64,000 nt of DNA from contig JARHYK010000014.1 of the NCBI GenBank assembly GCA_029258515.1, forward strand, positions 1 to 64,000, in the 5' to 3' direction. Source of the DNA: Clostridia bacterium. Lineage in GTDB: Bacteria; Bacillota; Clostridia; TANB77; CAG-508. This document shows positions 28,901 through 37,562 of this stretch, piece by piece. Position numbers and translations under genes: made by a program. Within the stretch, counting starts at the first letter, position 1, and every line of letters starts with the position of its first letter. The notes under the pieces are model-generated. The model had not been told where the DNA came from, searched no databases, and saw only the letters and a program-made list of their open reading frames with translations.

Positions 28901-29517
28901 ACTTTATCATAATTTTTGTCGTCATAGTTTGTAAAATACCAAATTGCAGCTTGTTGAATTGCATCAATATCACTATCTGTTAATGTAACTGTATATCCAT
29001 CATCTGGTATGTGTGATAATAATTCTTGTTTTTCTTGTTCACTAGATACTCCTGGTATATATAATAAATCTGAAATTGCCATTATTTTATAATAAACACC
29101 GTTTTCTGTATTAACAATACTATTTAAATGTGGATCATTTCGTTGTAAAATTAAATTTCTTTCTTTTTTAAAATCATATGATACATCATATGTTGCTTTA
29201 TCACCAGTATTAGCAAAACCAACTCCTGCCTTTACGCAGTAATATGTTGTTTTATCATCATATGTTGAATCTGTTAAACTATTAAATTTTACAATTTTCC
29301 ATATCTTAGCACCGACAATATCGTCTACTGTTCCATTTCTATCTGGATTATTAATTCCATATGCCATATTAGTTGGAACTGTATTTTGTCTAAATTCTTG
29401 TACTCCTAAAAATAAATTTGGATTAAGATTTGTTGCTTCTACATTTTTAGGTATAAATAATGCCGTTAAGATTATAATACAAAATGCAATTATTAGATTA
29501 ATTTTTTTACTTTTCAT
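25966..29517 (-). CDS. Large cell-surface adhesin with candidate thioester domain and four DUF11-type repeats
   Basis: 1183 residues. Signal peptide about 1-29 (IIAFCIIILTALFIP, cut after VEA). Residues about 30-285 match the layout of a Cys-Gln thioester adhesion domain: C94 in TTYYCVKAGVG and Q189 in DAIQQAAIWYF, the expected Q-x-A-I-W. Four modules of about 200 residues follow, each starting FDLALRK or FDLKLIK and containing VYNEGEISGYAEEITDYLPE-like phrases, then an acidic DRDS...DDDDFEK linker. One C-terminal membrane helix (GLGMVILVTIAGGIVLI) with a KK tail anchors it; no clear LPXTG, though AVETGITG precedes the helix. AAGGAG and a good promoter lie upstream. A covalent host-attachment role is inferred from the TED family. 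Confidence 0.8.
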   Translation of the reverse strand: MKSKKINLIIAFCIIILTALFIPKNVEATNLNPNLFLGVQEFRQNTVPTNMAYGINNPDRNGTVDDIVGAKIWKIVKFNSLTDSTYDDKTTYYCVKAGVGFANTGDKATYDVSYDFKKERNLILQRNDPHLNSIVNTENGVYYKIMAISDLLYIPGVSSEQEKQELLSHIPDDGYTVTLTDSDIDAIQQAAIWYFTNYDDKNYDKVYNQLGKTAWLTYKTEEEDRNGTTYHSLRDYKLETKEGEQREKQALALYEYLINTAKTNSANYEKGTAKSNTHITLYTHSTNANQQPVIEITREKEFDLALRKYITKINEKAVSNSRNPQIDESTIATNKTATYKHRKDPLLVKTGDIVTYNLTIYNEGEKSGRATKIVDQLPTGLEYVKVNTQGFTGTIDNSTNKLTISRDSGNTINLPAYTNGNLSSETIEIECKVVEKPQDTDVVLTNVAWIEEEFDAEANVTIINQEGADRDSEPATKPNVNKDNMSGYKGTTNETDLSKNIYYPGEQDDDDFEKLILKPIEFDLKLIKSIVEVNKNKVPERIENIDLSKLNTLDNNGKKITTADYQLNKEPVAVKKGDIVKYRLRIYNEGELDGYAAEISEDIPEGLEFIWSTKTEEEIKNDKTLSQAEKEAILYNQLVWDNPVVSENGKIELIKSTYLAKGKGEDLLNSNLIKAFDKTKTPLEIDYKEIYVYMKVVSENIAGTIIRNEAAITDDRDKNNDSVTDRDSKPEDWVKYEDDEDFDNIKLQNFDLALRKFIIAISKDNVIEEEEYLKQSNGKYTREPEVDTSKLNTLGEDGKLITTATYNHTKKPVELTRNDTVVYMLRVYNEGEISGYAEEITDYLPEGLEFVEGEYNTKYGWSYDKETRKVKTTYLKDSLIKATSKVDGKIELDYKEVPIMCKVKDTVKSNINQTNIAEISISKDENKQDITDRDSKTDNIVVPEENKKPTYKDEEKGNYVPGQEDDDDFEKVVVREFDLALRKWVTQAIVIEDGKETITNTGHTAEQDPEPVVKVDLHRKKLDKVEVKFRYSIRVTNEGDIAGYAKEIKDYIPQGLKFIKEDNPGWTDLGNNVISTNLLADKLLQPGESAEVEVLLTWIKGKENVGLKVNTAEISKDYNDKGVPDRDSTPDNKKPGEDDIDDAPVILAVETGITGNPKVYLGLGMVILVTIAGGIVLIKKYVL

Positions 29518-29547
29518 AGTTTTCTCTCCTTTAATATTCTAATTAAT

Positions 29548-29575
29548 ATTTTACACTATTTTTTGTTTAAGTCAA
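29548..29575 (-). promoter_or_regulatory. Promoter of the adhesin gene
   Basis: Minus-strand TTGACT (29570-29575) and TAAAAT (29548-29553) with 16-bp spacing, 31 bp before the start codon. Confidence 0.6.
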
Positions 29576-29809
29576 TAGCTATTTTTCCCAATTTTCACAA
29601 TGTGTTTTTTTGGTTTTTTTTTAGCCTACGGATTTGCTTTTTTTATGTCTCAATTATATTTTTAAGCTTATATTACAATTATATTACATTTTTGTTACAA
29701 TTTCAATATTTTAACATATATTTGTACAATTTTTCTTGTATTTACTATACTTTGCTTGTTTTAATCATATATTTGAATTTTTTTTATATAATTAAATGGG
29801 GGTATAAAT

Positions 29810-30268
29810 ATGAATAAAAACTTTTATGTTTTAAAATTTGTTTTATGTTTTTTTCTAATTCTTTTTATGTGTTCCTCTCCTGTCTTTGCAGCTTCTAATA
29901 AACTTCAAAATATTAATTCTCGTTCTTATGTTGTTTTAGATCGTAAAACTAATAAAGTTCTTTTAGGTAAAAATGAAAATGAAAGAAGAAAAATGGCTTC
30001 TACTACTAAAATTATGACTGGTATTATTATTATAGAAAATTGTAATTTATCTGAAGTAATTACTATTTCTAAAAATGCTGCTACTGTTCATGGTTCTCGA
30101 TTGGGATTAAAAACTTCTGATAAGATATCTATTCATGATTTACTTTATGGCTTAATGCTTAAATCCGGAAATGATTGTGCTATTGCTCTTGCTGAATATT
30201 ATAGTGGAAGTATCGAGAATTTTTCTTTGGTTATGAATGATAAAGCTGAAAAACTTCGGATTATCTAA
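29810..30268 (+). CDS. D-alanyl-D-alanine carboxypeptidase, N-terminal part (gene split by a +1 frameshift)
   Basis: 152 residues in this frame. Signal peptide about 1-28 (LCFFLILFMCSSPVFAAS), then the start of a penicillin-binding peptidase S11 domain: ASTTKIM (S-x-x-K, catalytic Ser) and SGNDCAIALAEY (S-x-N). The frame stops at TAA 30266-30268 directly after KAEKLRII, while family members continue K-x-L-G-L-x-N-T. Skipping the C at 30257 restores exactly that in the next frame, giving a 397-residue DacF-like protein ending at 31004. GGGGGT precedes the ATG. Confidence 0.85.
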   Translation: MNKNFYVLKFVLCFFLILFMCSSPVFAASNKLQNINSRSYVVLDRKTNKVLLGKNENERRKMASTTKIMTGIIIIENCNLSEVITISKNAATVHGSRLGLKTSDKISIHDLLYGLMLKSGNDCAIALAEYYSGSIENFSLVMNDKAEKLRII

Positions 30269-31004
30269 TACTAATTTTGAGTCACCTCATGGTTTGGATA
30301 GTAATAATCATTACACTACAGCATATGAACTTGCCACTCTTGCAAATTATGCAATGAAAAATGATGTGTTTTCTAATATTGTTAATACTAAGTCTTATAC
30401 TGTAAATATTAATAACGAACCTAAATCTATTAATAATACTAATGAGTTATTAGGTTTTTTAGCTGGGGTTTATGGAGTTAAAACTGGTTTTACTAATGGT
30501 GCTAACCGTTGTCTTGTAAGTGCTTGCAAAAGAAATAGTATGGATATTATTTGTGTAGTTTTGGGGGCTGATACTAAAAAATTCAGAACTTCTGATAGTA
30601 TTAATTTAATTAATTATACTTTTGAAAATTTTGAACCTGTAAATATTAAGAATAAAATTAATAATGAATTTAATAATTGGTTAGAAAATAACAGAAATTA
30701 TTTTTATGTTGAAAAAGGTTTAAAAAATAGTCTTGAACTTGATATTGCTAATTTAGCTTATGATATTATTACTATTAAAAAAGAAAATATAAAAGATATT
30801 AGAGTTGAAATTAATTGTAAACATGTTGTTACTGCTCCATTGAATAAAAACAGTATAGTTGGAAATATAGATGTTAAAGCAGGTAATTTAATATTAGCTT
30901 CTTGTGATATTGTAACTAGTCAAAATATTAGAAATAAAAATATTCTTAATTATTTTTTTAATTTCATCAAAAATTATAAATTATATATAAAAAATTCTAT
31001 CTAA
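30237..31004 (+). CDS. D-alanyl-D-alanine carboxypeptidase, C-terminal part (DacF-like)
   Basis: The real homology starts at GLSNTNFESPHGLD (about 30258 onwards); the ATG at 30237 in this frame is incidental, has no ribosome binding site and overlaps the upstream part. It carries the third active-site motif, KTGFTNGANRCLVSACKR (K-T-G), then the C-terminal beta domain with one or more hydrophobic or basic stretches near the end that may bind the membrane. S11 carboxypeptidases trim the terminal D-Ala of peptidoglycan stem peptides; DacF acts in sporulation. If the frameshift is real and not bypassed, this half is not made. Confidence 0.7.
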   Translation: MIKLKNFGLSNTNFESPHGLDSNNHYTTAYELATLANYAMKNDVFSNIVNTKSYTVNINNEPKSINNTNELLGFLAGVYGVKTGFTNGANRCLVSACKRNSMDIICVVLGADTKKFRTSDSINLINYTFENFEPVNIKNKINNEFNNWLENNRNYFYVEKGLKNSLELDIANLAYDIITIKKENIKDIRVEINCKHVVTAPLNKNSIVGNIDVKAGNLILASCDIVTSQNIRNKNILNYFFNFIKNYKLYIKNSI

Positions 31005-31020
31005 AAAGATAGAATTTTTT
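30989..31020. terminator. Bidirectional terminator of the carboxypeptidase gene and acpP
   Basis: 14-bp perfect stem (30989-31002 and 31007-31020) with an AAAA loop, A6 and T6 ends. The carboxypeptidase stop codon starts at the end of the left arm and extends into the loop. Confidence 0.85.
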
Positions 31021-31021
31021 A

Positions 31022-31264
31022 TTATTCAACGTTTTCTTTGATATAGTCAACAACATCTCCTACTGTTACAACTTTCTCTGCATCGCTATCTGGAATTTCT
31101 ATATCAAATTCTTCTTCTATAGCCATAACTAATTCTACTATGTCTAGTGAATCTGCTCCTAAGTCATCTATAAATGATGCTTCCATTGTAACTGCATTTT
31201 CTGTTACTCCTAATTGCTCAATGATTATTGCTTTTACTCTTTCTAATACTTCTTCTGAACTCAT
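31022..31264 (-). CDS. acpP: Acyl carrier protein
   Basis: 80 acidic residues with the phosphopantetheine attachment motif [18 protein letters not shown]; the modified Ser is residue 39. It carries growing acyl chains in type II fatty acid synthesis. AGGAGGTGA precedes the ATG by about 12 bases. It lies downstream of plsX, which uses acyl-ACP as substrate, but has its own promoter. Confidence 0.97.
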   Translation of the reverse strand: MSSEEVLERVKAIIIEQLGVTENAVTMEASFIDDLGADSLDIVELVMAIEEEFDIEIPDSDAEKVVTVGDVVDYIKENVE

Positions 31265-31334
31265 CTTGCGAGTTCACCTCCTCTCAAGTTTGTAAATATT
31301 ATATTCAAATAATTATTTATTATTACTTACATAC

Positions 31335-31363
31335 TTTATAATATATGTTTATATTTTTGTCAA
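31335..31363 (-). promoter_or_regulatory. Promoter of acpP
   Basis: Minus-strand TTGACA (31358-31363) and TATAAA (31335-31340) with 17-bp spacing. Confidence 0.7.
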
Positions 31364-31414
31364 GTATATTTTATAAATATTTCACTTTTCTGACTGCTAA
31401 GTCAAAAATAAACT

Positions 31415-32431
31415 TTATTTAATTTGAAACTCTTCTATCATTTTATCTACTGCTTTATTTTCTACAAATTTTTCTGCTTGTATAATTGTATATTCAAAAA
31501 GTTTTGCATCACTGCTTCCATGTGCTTTAACTACTGGTTTTTTCACTCCTAAAAATAGAGCTCCACCATATGTTTTATAATCCATAGTTTTCTTAAATCT
31601 ATTTATTGCTGGAAGTGTAGGAATTGCACATAACTTAGATAACCAGTTTTTCTTTAAACTTTCTGTTAGTGATGCCTTTACAAATTTTCCTAATCCTTCT
31701 GTTGTTTTTAAAAATACATTTCCTGTAAATCCATCTGCTACTATTGCATCCACTTTTCCTGAAAAAGCTTCTCTCCCTTCTATATTACCTATAAAATTAA
31801 TATTTAATTCTTCTGCTTTTTCTTTTAGTAAATTATAACTCTCTTTTACTAATTCATTTCCTTTTGTTTCTTCTGTTCCAATATTTAGCAATCCAATTTT
31901 TGGATGTTCTACTCCAAATGTATTTTTTATATATATTGAAGACATTTGTGCAAATTGCAAAAGATTGATTGGTTTACAATTTGTATTTGATCCTGCATCT
32001 ATTAATACTAATCTACTATGATATGCTGGTAATATTCCAGCTAATGCTGGTCTATCTATTCCTTTTATTCTTCCTACTATTAGAGTTGCTCCTGTTAATA
32101 AAGCTCCTGAATTACCTGCTGATATAAAGACATCTCCTTCATTTTCTTTTAGCATTTTAAAACCAACTACCATTGATGAATCTTTTTTGTTTTTTATTGC
32201 TTTTGTTGGTATATCTTCCATTTCTATTGTCTCTGTGGCATTTTTAATCTTTATTCTATTAGATATTTCTTCTATTTCTTTTCCATAAAATTCTTTGACT
32301 TTATTTCTAATTATTTCTTCTTTTCCTACTAATATTACTTCTGCTTTTATCTTGTTTATTGCATTTATTGTCCCTTTTATATTCGCATCTGGTGCATTGT
32401 CTCCTCCCATTGCATCTAATATAATTTTCAT
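31415..32431 (-). CDS. plsX: Phosphate acyltransferase PlsX
   Basis: 338 residues; begins MKIILDAMGGDNAPDANIKG, the PlsX signature, and contains ISAGNSGALLTGATLIVGRI, IDAGSNTNCKPINLLQFAQM, NIGTEETKGNELV and VADGFTGNVFLKTTEG. It makes acyl-phosphate from acyl-ACP for phosphatidic acid synthesis at the membrane surface. GGAGGAAG precedes the ATG. No fapR gene is adjacent. Confidence 0.97.
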   Translation of the reverse strand: MKIILDAMGGDNAPDANIKGTINAINKIKAEVILVGKEEIIRNKVKEFYGKEIEEISNRIKIKNATETIEMEDIPTKAIKNKKDSSMVVGFKMLKENEGDVFISAGNSGALLTGATLIVGRIKGIDRPALAGILPAYHSRLVLIDAGSNTNCKPINLLQFAQMSSIYIKNTFGVEHPKIGLLNIGTEETKGNELVKESYNLLKEKAEELNINFIGNIEGREAFSGKVDAIVADGFTGNVFLKTTEGLGKFVKASLTESLKKNWLSKLCAIPTLPAINRFKKTMDYKTYGGALFLGVKKPVVKAHGSSDAKLFEYTIIQAEKFVENKAVDKMIEEFQIK

Positions 32432-32475
32432 AATCTTCCTCCATTGTTTTTTATTATTATATTTTTAATATATAT

Positions 32476-32504
32476 ATTTTATTATTGTTTTTTAAAAAAA
32501 TCAA
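32476..32504 (-). promoter_or_regulatory. Promoter of plsX
   Basis: Minus-strand TTGATT (32499-32504) and TAAAAT (32476-32481) with 17-bp spacing. I saw no FapR-type palindrome in it. Confidence 0.5.
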
Positions 32505-32540
32505 GTATTTTTTTAATTTAATTAGATAAAATGGCAAATA

Positions 32541-32580
32541 AAAAATAGCAAAATGCAATTTCTTGCTATTTTGCTATTTT
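32541..32580 (-). terminator. Terminator of the str operon (after tuf)
   Basis: Arms built on AAAATAGCAAAAT and ATTTTGCTATTTT with one bulge, followed by six T on the minus strand, 20 bp past the tuf stop. Confidence 0.8.
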
Positions 32581-32600
32581 GTTTATTTTTCAAGTATTTA

Positions 32601-33803
32601 TTATTCGATTATATCAGCAACAACACCTGAACCAACTGTTCTACCACCTTCACGAATAGCGAATCTTAATCCTTTTTCGATAGCGATAGGTGTAATTAAT
32701 TCGATTGTCATTGAAATATTATCTCCTGGCATAACCATTTCTGTTCCAGCTGCTAAATCAATAACACCTGTAACGTCTGTTGTTCTGAAATAGAATTGTG
32801 GTCTATATCCATTGAAGAATGGTGTATGTCTTCCACCTTCTTCTTTAGTTAATACATAAACTTCAGAAGTAAATTTAGTATGTGGATTGATTGTTCCTGG
32901 TTTACATAAAACTTGTCCTCTTTCGATATCTTTTCTATCGATACCTCTTAATAGAACACCAATATTATCTCCAGCTTCTGCTTGATCTAATAATTTTCTG
33001 AACATTTCAACACCTGTTACTACAGTTTTTCTTCTTTCTGCTGATAATCCTATGATTTCAACTTCGTCTTGTAATTTAACTTGTCCTCTTTCAACTCTAC
33101 CTGTTGCAACTGTTCCACGTCCTGTAATTGTGAATACGTCTTCAACTGGCATTAAGAATGGTTGATCGATTGGTCTTTCTGGTGTTGGGATATAGCTATC
33201 AACTGCATCCATTAATTCTTTTATTGGTTGGTAAACAGCTTCATTTGGATCTTCAGAAGTACATTCTAGAACTTGTAAAGATGAACCTTTAACAATTGGA
33301 ATATCATCTCCTGGGAAACCATATTCACTTAATAATTCTCTAACTTCCATTTCAACTAATTCTAATAATTCTGGATCATCAACCATATCACATTTATTTA
33401 AGTAAACAACGATGTATTTAACACCAACTTGTCTAGCTAATAAGATGTGTTCTCTTGTTTGTGGCATAGGTCCATCAGCTGCTGAAACAACTAATATTGC
33501 TCCATCCATTTGAGCTGCACCTGTGATCATGTTTTTAACATAGTCAGCATGTCCTGGACAGTCAACGTGTGCATAGTGTCTGTTATCTGTTTCATATTCT
33601 ACGTGAGCTGTATTAATAGTAATACCTCTGTTTCTTTCTTCTGGAGCTCCGTCGATTTGATCGTAAGCTTCAAATTTAGCTTTTCCTAATAATGATAAAT
33701 ATTTTGTAATAGCTGCTGTTGTTGTTGTTTTACCGTGGTCAACATGTCCGATTGTACCGATGTTAACGTGTGGTTTTGTTCTTTCAAATTTTGCTTTTGC
33801 CAT
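32601..33803 (-). CDS. tuf: Elongation factor Tu
   Basis: 400 residues. GTPase motifs [10 protein letters not shown] (P-loop), [20 protein letters not shown] (switch II) and LNKCDMVDD, plus domains 2 and 3 ([23 protein letters not shown]). Delivers aminoacyl-tRNA to the ribosome. Last gene of the rpsL-rpsG-fusA-tuf set; codon choice differs from neighbours in using more C-ending codons, as expected for a very highly expressed gene. Confidence 0.99.
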   Translation of the reverse strand: MAKAKFERTKPHVNIGTIGHVDHGKTTTTAAITKYLSLLGKAKFEAYDQIDGAPEERNRGITINTAHVEYETDNRHYAHVDCPGHADYVKNMITGAAQMDGAILVVSAADGPMPQTREHILLARQVGVKYIVVYLNKCDMVDDPELLELVEMEVRELLSEYGFPGDDIPIVKGSSLQVLECTSEDPNEAVYQPIKELMDAVDSYIPTPERPIDQPFLMPVEDVFTITGRGTVATGRVERGQVKLQDEVEIIGLSAERRKTVVTGVEMFRKLLDQAEAGDNIGVLLRGIDRKDIERGQVLCKPGTINPHTKFTSEVYVLTKEEGGRHTPFFNGYRPQFYFRTTDVTGVIDLAAGTEMVMPGDNISMTIELITPIAIEKGLRFAIREGGRTVGSGVVADIIE

Positions 33804-33851
33804 TTAAAATTCCTCCTTTTTATTTTTTAAATTATTAACATTTTAATATTG

Positions 33852-33890
33852 TACTTGCATTTTATAACATTTCGCTAAAAAATGCAAGTA
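33852..33890. other. Hairpin in the fusA-tuf spacer
   Basis: Arms ACTTGCATTTT and AAAATGCAAGT. The T-run lies on the plus-strand side, so it does not look like a terminator for fusA-to-tuf transcription; an RNA-processing or stability role is possible. Confidence 0.4.
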
Positions 33891-33912
33891 TTTTTTATAA
33901 TTTTATTGCTAT

Positions 33913-35997
33913 TTAAGCTTCTTTTTTACCTCTAGATGCTACAATTTGTTCTAAAACTGATTTTGGAACTTCTTCGTAGTGAGATGGTTCCATAGAGTAT
34001 GTACCTCTACCTTGTGTTTTTGAACGTAAATCTGTTGCATAACCAAACATTTCTGAAAGTGGTATGAATGAGTGGATTTCTTGCATTCCATCTTCATTGT
34101 CCATACCTTCCATTCTTCCACGTCTTGAGTTTATGTCTCCAATTACGTCTCCCATGTATTCTTCTGGAACTACAATTTCAACTTTCATAATTGGTTCTAA
34201 TATAACAGATTTAGCTTGTTTACATCCTTCTTTGAATGCCATTGAAGATGCTATTTTGAAGGCCATTTCTGAAGAGTCAACTTCATGGTATGAACCATCA
34301 ACTAATGAAACTTTGAAATCTATTACTGGATATCCAGCTAAAATTCCTGTTTCAGCAGCTTCTCTCATTCCTTGTTCTATTGGTTTAATATATTCTTTTG
34401 GAACAGCTCCACCAACAATTTTACTTTCAAATTCAATTCCTTTTCCTGGTTCTAATGGTTCCATTTCAAACCAAACATCACCATATTGTCCTTTACCACC
34501 AGATTGACGAATGAATTTACCTTGTACTTTTACTTTATTTCTGATTGTTTCTTTGTAAGCAACTTGTGGTTTACCTACATTACATTCAACTTTGAATTCT
34601 CTTTTTAATCTATCAACAATTATATCTAAGTGTAATTCACCCATACCTGCTATAATTGTTTGTCCAGTTTCATGGTTTGTATAAGCTTTAAATGTTGGAT
34701 CTTCTTCAGCTAATTTTGCTAAAGCGATTCCCATTTTTTCTTGAGCAGCTTTATCTTTTGGCTCAATAGCTATATCAATAACTGGTTCTGGGAATTCCAT
34801 TGATTCAAGTATAATTGGATGATCTGGATCACATAGTGTGTTTCCTGTTGCAACATCTTTCATTCCTACAGCTGCTGCGATATCACCTGCATATACCTTA
34901 TCAATATCTTCTCTATGATTTGAATGCATTTGAAGAATTCTTCCGATTCTTTCTTTTTTGTCTTTACTTGAGTTTAATACTGTAGAACCTGATTCTAATG
35001 TTCCTGAATAAACTCTAAAGAAACATAGTTTACCAACAAATGGGTCTGTTGCAATTTTAAATGCTAATGCTGCAAATGGTTCTTTATCAGAAGTTTTAGC
35101 TTCTGTTTCTTCTCCATCTAATGTCTCACCTTTGATATCATCTACGTCAAGTGGTGATGGCATGAAATCAACTATTGCATTTAATAATTCTTGTACACCT
35201 TTGTTTTTGTATGAAGAACCACATGTTACTGGTACTATTTTATTTGCTATTGTTCCAGCTCTTAAACCTTTTTTGATTTCTTCTTCAGTTAGTTCTTCAC
35301 CTTCTAAATATTTCATCATTAACTCTTCATCTTGGTCTGCAACTGCTTCAATCATATTAGCTCTGAATTCTTCTGCTTGAGCTTTCATATCTTCAGGAAT
35401 ATCCATTTCTTCAATTTCTCTTCCTAAATCATCTTTATGAATGAATGCTCTCATTTTGATTAAATCAACTATACCTTTAAAGTCACCTTCAGCTCCTATT
35501 GGTAATTGGATTGGTACTGCATTTGCTTTTAATCTGTTTTTTAATTGATCAACACAAAGCATAAAGTTAGCACCTGTTATATCCATTTTATTTACATATA
35601 CCATTCTTGGAACCTTGTATTTGTCAGCTTGTCTCCAAACTGTTTCTGTTTGTGGTTGTACTCCACCTTTTGCAGCTAAAACTGTAACTGCACCATCAAG
35701 AACTCTAAGTGATCTTTGTACTTCTACTGTAAAGTCAACGTGTCCTGGAGTATCAATAATATTGATTCTGTTATTGTTCCAGAAACATGTTGTAGCAGCA
35801 GATGTAATTGTGATACCTCTTTCTTGTTCTTGAGCCATCCAGTCCATTGTTGCAGCTCCTTCGTGTGTTTCTCCTATTTTGTGAACTTTTCCTGTATAGA
35901 ATAAGATTCTTTCTGTTGTTGTTGTTTTTCCTGCATCTATATGAGCCATTATTCCTATATTTCTTGTTCTCTCTAATGGGTATGCTCTTCCTGCCAT
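33913..35997 (-). CDS. fusA: Elongation factor G
   Basis: 694 residues, five-domain translocase GTPase: [20 protein letters not shown] (P-loop), [12 protein letters not shown] (switch I), [20 protein letters not shown] (switch II), [13 protein letters not shown], and C-terminal [13 protein letters not shown] and [12 protein letters not shown]. Catalyses ribosomal translocation. Good AGGAGG-type site (GGGAGGAA). Confidence 0.99.
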   Translation of the reverse strand: MAGRAYPLERTRNIGIMAHIDAGKTTTTERILFYTGKVHKIGETHEGAATMDWMAQEQERGITITSAATTCFWNNNRINIIDTPGHVDFTVEVQRSLRVLDGAVTVLAAKGGVQPQTETVWRQADKYKVPRMVYVNKMDITGANFMLCVDQLKNRLKANAVPIQLPIGAEGDFKGIVDLIKMRAFIHKDDLGREIEEMDIPEDMKAQAEEFRANMIEAVADQDEELMMKYLEGEELTEEEIKKGLRAGTIANKIVPVTCGSSYKNKGVQELLNAIVDFMPSPLDVDDIKGETLDGEETEAKTSDKEPFAALAFKIATDPFVGKLCFFRVYSGTLESGSTVLNSSKDKKERIGRILQMHSNHREDIDKVYAGDIAAAVGMKDVATGNTLCDPDHPIILESMEFPEPVIDIAIEPKDKAAQEKMGIALAKLAEEDPTFKAYTNHETGQTIIAGMGELHLDIIVDRLKREFKVECNVGKPQVAYKETIRNKVKVQGKFIRQSGGKGQYGDVWFEMEPLEPGKGIEFESKIVGGAVPKEYIKPIEQGMREAAETGILAGYPVIDFKVSLVDGSYHEVDSSEMAFKIASSMAFKEGCKQAKSVILEPIMKVEIVVPEEYMGDVIGDINSRRGRMEGMDNEDGMQEIHSFIPLSEMFGYATDLRSKTQGRGTYSMEPSHYEEVPKSVLEQIVASRGKKEA

Positions 35998-36033
35998 TTT
36001 ATATTTCCTCCCTTCAATTTTCTTGTATTAATT

Positions 36034-36504
36034 TTACCATTTATAATGTGCAAATGCTTTATTAGCTTCTGCCATTCTATGTGTATCTTCTTTTTTCTTG
36101 AATGCTCCACCGTTTCCAGCTACTGCATCCATGATTTCGTTTGCTAATTTTTCAGCCATTGTTTTTTCATGTCTGTTTCTAGCATAATTAACTAACCATC
36201 TTAATCCTAAAGTTTGTCTTCTTTCTGGTCTTATTTCTAATGGAACTTGGTATGTAGCTCCACCTACTCTTCTTGCTTTAACTTCAAGAACTGGCATTAT
36301 ATTTTCTAAAGCTGCTTCAAAAACTTCTAATGGATTTTTGTTTTCTTTTTCTTTTATGATATCAAATGCATCATATACTATTTTTTGAGCAACTGATTTT
36401 TTACCATCTAACATAATATTGTTTACTAATTTTGTAACAACTTTGCTATTATATATTGGATCTGGTAATACGTCTCTTTTTGCTATAAATCCTTTTCTTG
36501 GCAC
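36034..36504 (-). CDS. rpsG: Ribosomal protein uS7
   Basis: 156 residues: [20 protein letters not shown] at the start, [20 protein letters not shown] in the middle and [16 protein letters not shown] at the end. Binds 16S rRNA in the 30S head. Start is GTG at 36504 with AAGGAGTGA upstream. In E. coli this protein is the operon's translational repressor; the structured spacer upstream could play that part here. Confidence 0.98.
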   Translation of the reverse strand: MPRKGFIAKRDVLPDPIYNSKVVTKLVNNIMLDGKKSVAQKIVYDAFDIIKEKENKNPLEVFEAALENIMPVLEVKARRVGGATYQVPLEIRPERRQTLGLRWLVNYARNRHEKTMAEKLANEIMDAVAGNGGAFKKKEDTHRMAEANKAFAHYKW

Positions 36505-36660
36505 TATTCTTCACTCCTTTTCTATTTAATAGGTATTTATTCAAAATACCAAAGTTACTCTGGAAAGTTTTTCTTTCCCGTATAGTGCTTTATATCTATT
36601 CTAAATTTAAGTACCTTAAGTTTAGTAAGAATACAAGCACTAATTAAATTTTAGTCTTGT
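36505..36660 (-). promoter_or_regulatory. Structured rpsL-rpsG spacer, candidate ribosomal-protein regulatory RNA
   Basis: In 156 bp three hairpins follow one another. A branched stem has AGTGCTT/AAGCACT at 36584-36590 and 36635-36641 with inner pairs ATTCT/AGAAT and AAATTTAAG/CTTAAGTTT. GGAAAG/CTTTCC lies at 36562-36578 and GGTATTT/AAATACC at 36532-36550. The last ends about 20 bases before the rpsG ribosome binding site. Confidence 0.45.
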
Positions 36661-37074
36661 TTATTTCTTTGGTTTTTTAGCTCCATATTTAGAACGTGCT
36701 TGCATTCTGTCTTTAACTCCAGCTGTATCTAATGTTCCTCTAATAATATGGTATCTAACTCCTGGAAGGTCTTTTACTCTACCTCCTCTAATTAAAACAA
36801 CACTGTGTTCTTGTAAGTTATGTCCTATACCTGGGATATAAGATGTAACTTCATAACCGTTTGAAAGTCTAACTCTGGCTACTTTTCTCATAGCTGAGTT
36901 TGGTTTTTTAGGTGTAACTGTTTTAACAACTGTACAAACTCCTCTTTTTTGTGGTGCTCTACTATTTGTTAATGATTTTGTTTTTGAATTGTATCCATGT
37001 TGTAAAGCTGGAGAATTTGATTTTGTTACTCCTGATTTTCTTCCTTTTCTTACTAATTGATTAATTGTTGGCAC
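36661..37074 (-). CDS. rpsL: Ribosomal protein uS12
   Basis: 137 residues with [52 protein letters not shown] and [15 protein letters not shown]. It sits at the decoding centre. Lys in TPKKPNSA is the wild-type, streptomycin-sensitive residue. Start is GTG at 37074 with AGGAGGTGA upstream. Confidence 0.99.
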   Translation of the reverse strand: MPTINQLVRKGRKSGVTKSNSPALQHGYNSKTKSLTNSRAPQKRGVCTVVKTVTPKKPNSAMRKVARVRLSNGYEVTSYIPGIGHNLQEHSVVLIRGGRVKDLPGVRYHIIRGTLDTAGVKDRMQARSKYGAKKPKK

Positions 37075-37164
37075 TTAAAATTCACCTCCTATTTTAAATT
37101 TATTACTTTAAAAGTAATCAAATGCTACGGAATTACAGAATATCAGTAATCCATAACATTTATT

Positions 37165-37193
37165 ATTTTACCATATTTTTTTATTCAAGTCAA
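37165..37193 (-). promoter_or_regulatory. Promoter of the str operon
   Basis: Minus-strand TTGACT (37188-37193) and TAAAAT (37165-37170) with 17-bp spacing; the -35 overlaps the end of the preceding hairpin. The leader contains an ATTAC/GTAAT inverted repeat. Confidence 0.7.
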
Positions 37194-37231
37194 GAAAAGC
37201 CAGTATTTTTTTTAAATACTAGCTTTTCTTG
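37191..37231. terminator. Hairpin between the small membrane protein gene and rpsL
   Basis: 18-bp stem with one mismatch (37191-37208, 37214-37231). It ends the small gene's transcript on minus; the stronger T-run lies on the plus strand, so it may act mainly against antisense transcription. Confidence 0.55.
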
Positions 37232-37245
37232 TTTTTTGTCATTCC

Positions 37246-37443
37246 TCATTCTTTATTTTTTGTTATTTTTGAGAAAATCGCATCTCCTACTTGAGAAAAT
37301 AAAACTCCTATAATTATTCCTACCCAGTTATTTTCTAACCACCGGAATATCGTTTTGAATGATATCATTGATATCATTTTTAATATTCCTACAGCAAACA
37401 ATATTAAGAGTATAGTTATTAGGAATTTTTTTATTTGTTTCAT
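37246..37443 (-). CDS. Small membrane protein of unknown function (65 aa)
   Basis: Two hydrophobic segments (ITILLILFAVGILKMI and VGIIIGVLFSQVGDAIF) with short basic ends. AAGGAG before the ATG supports translation. Family not recognised. It contains the only CGG codon I found in an uninterrupted frame in this window (codon 34, in TIFRWLE). Confidence 0.55.
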   Translation of the reverse strand: MKQIKKFLITILLILFAVGILKMISMISFKTIFRWLENNWVGIIIGVLFSQVGDAIFSKITKNKE

Positions 37444-37527
37444 GATGTCTCCTTTTCTGGCTATATATAGCCTGAATCTATAAATTGGTTACATAACTAT
37501 ATTATATCATGTTTTTGTAAAAAATGC

Positions 37528-37559
37528 AAAAAAGATAAGAATGCAATCTTATCTTTTTT
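37528..37559 (-). terminator. Terminator of the coiled-coil protein gene
   Basis: 13-bp perfect stem AAAAAAGATAAGA/TCTTATCTTTTTT with a six-base loop, just past the stop at 37563. Confidence 0.8.
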
Positions 37560-37562
37560 ATT

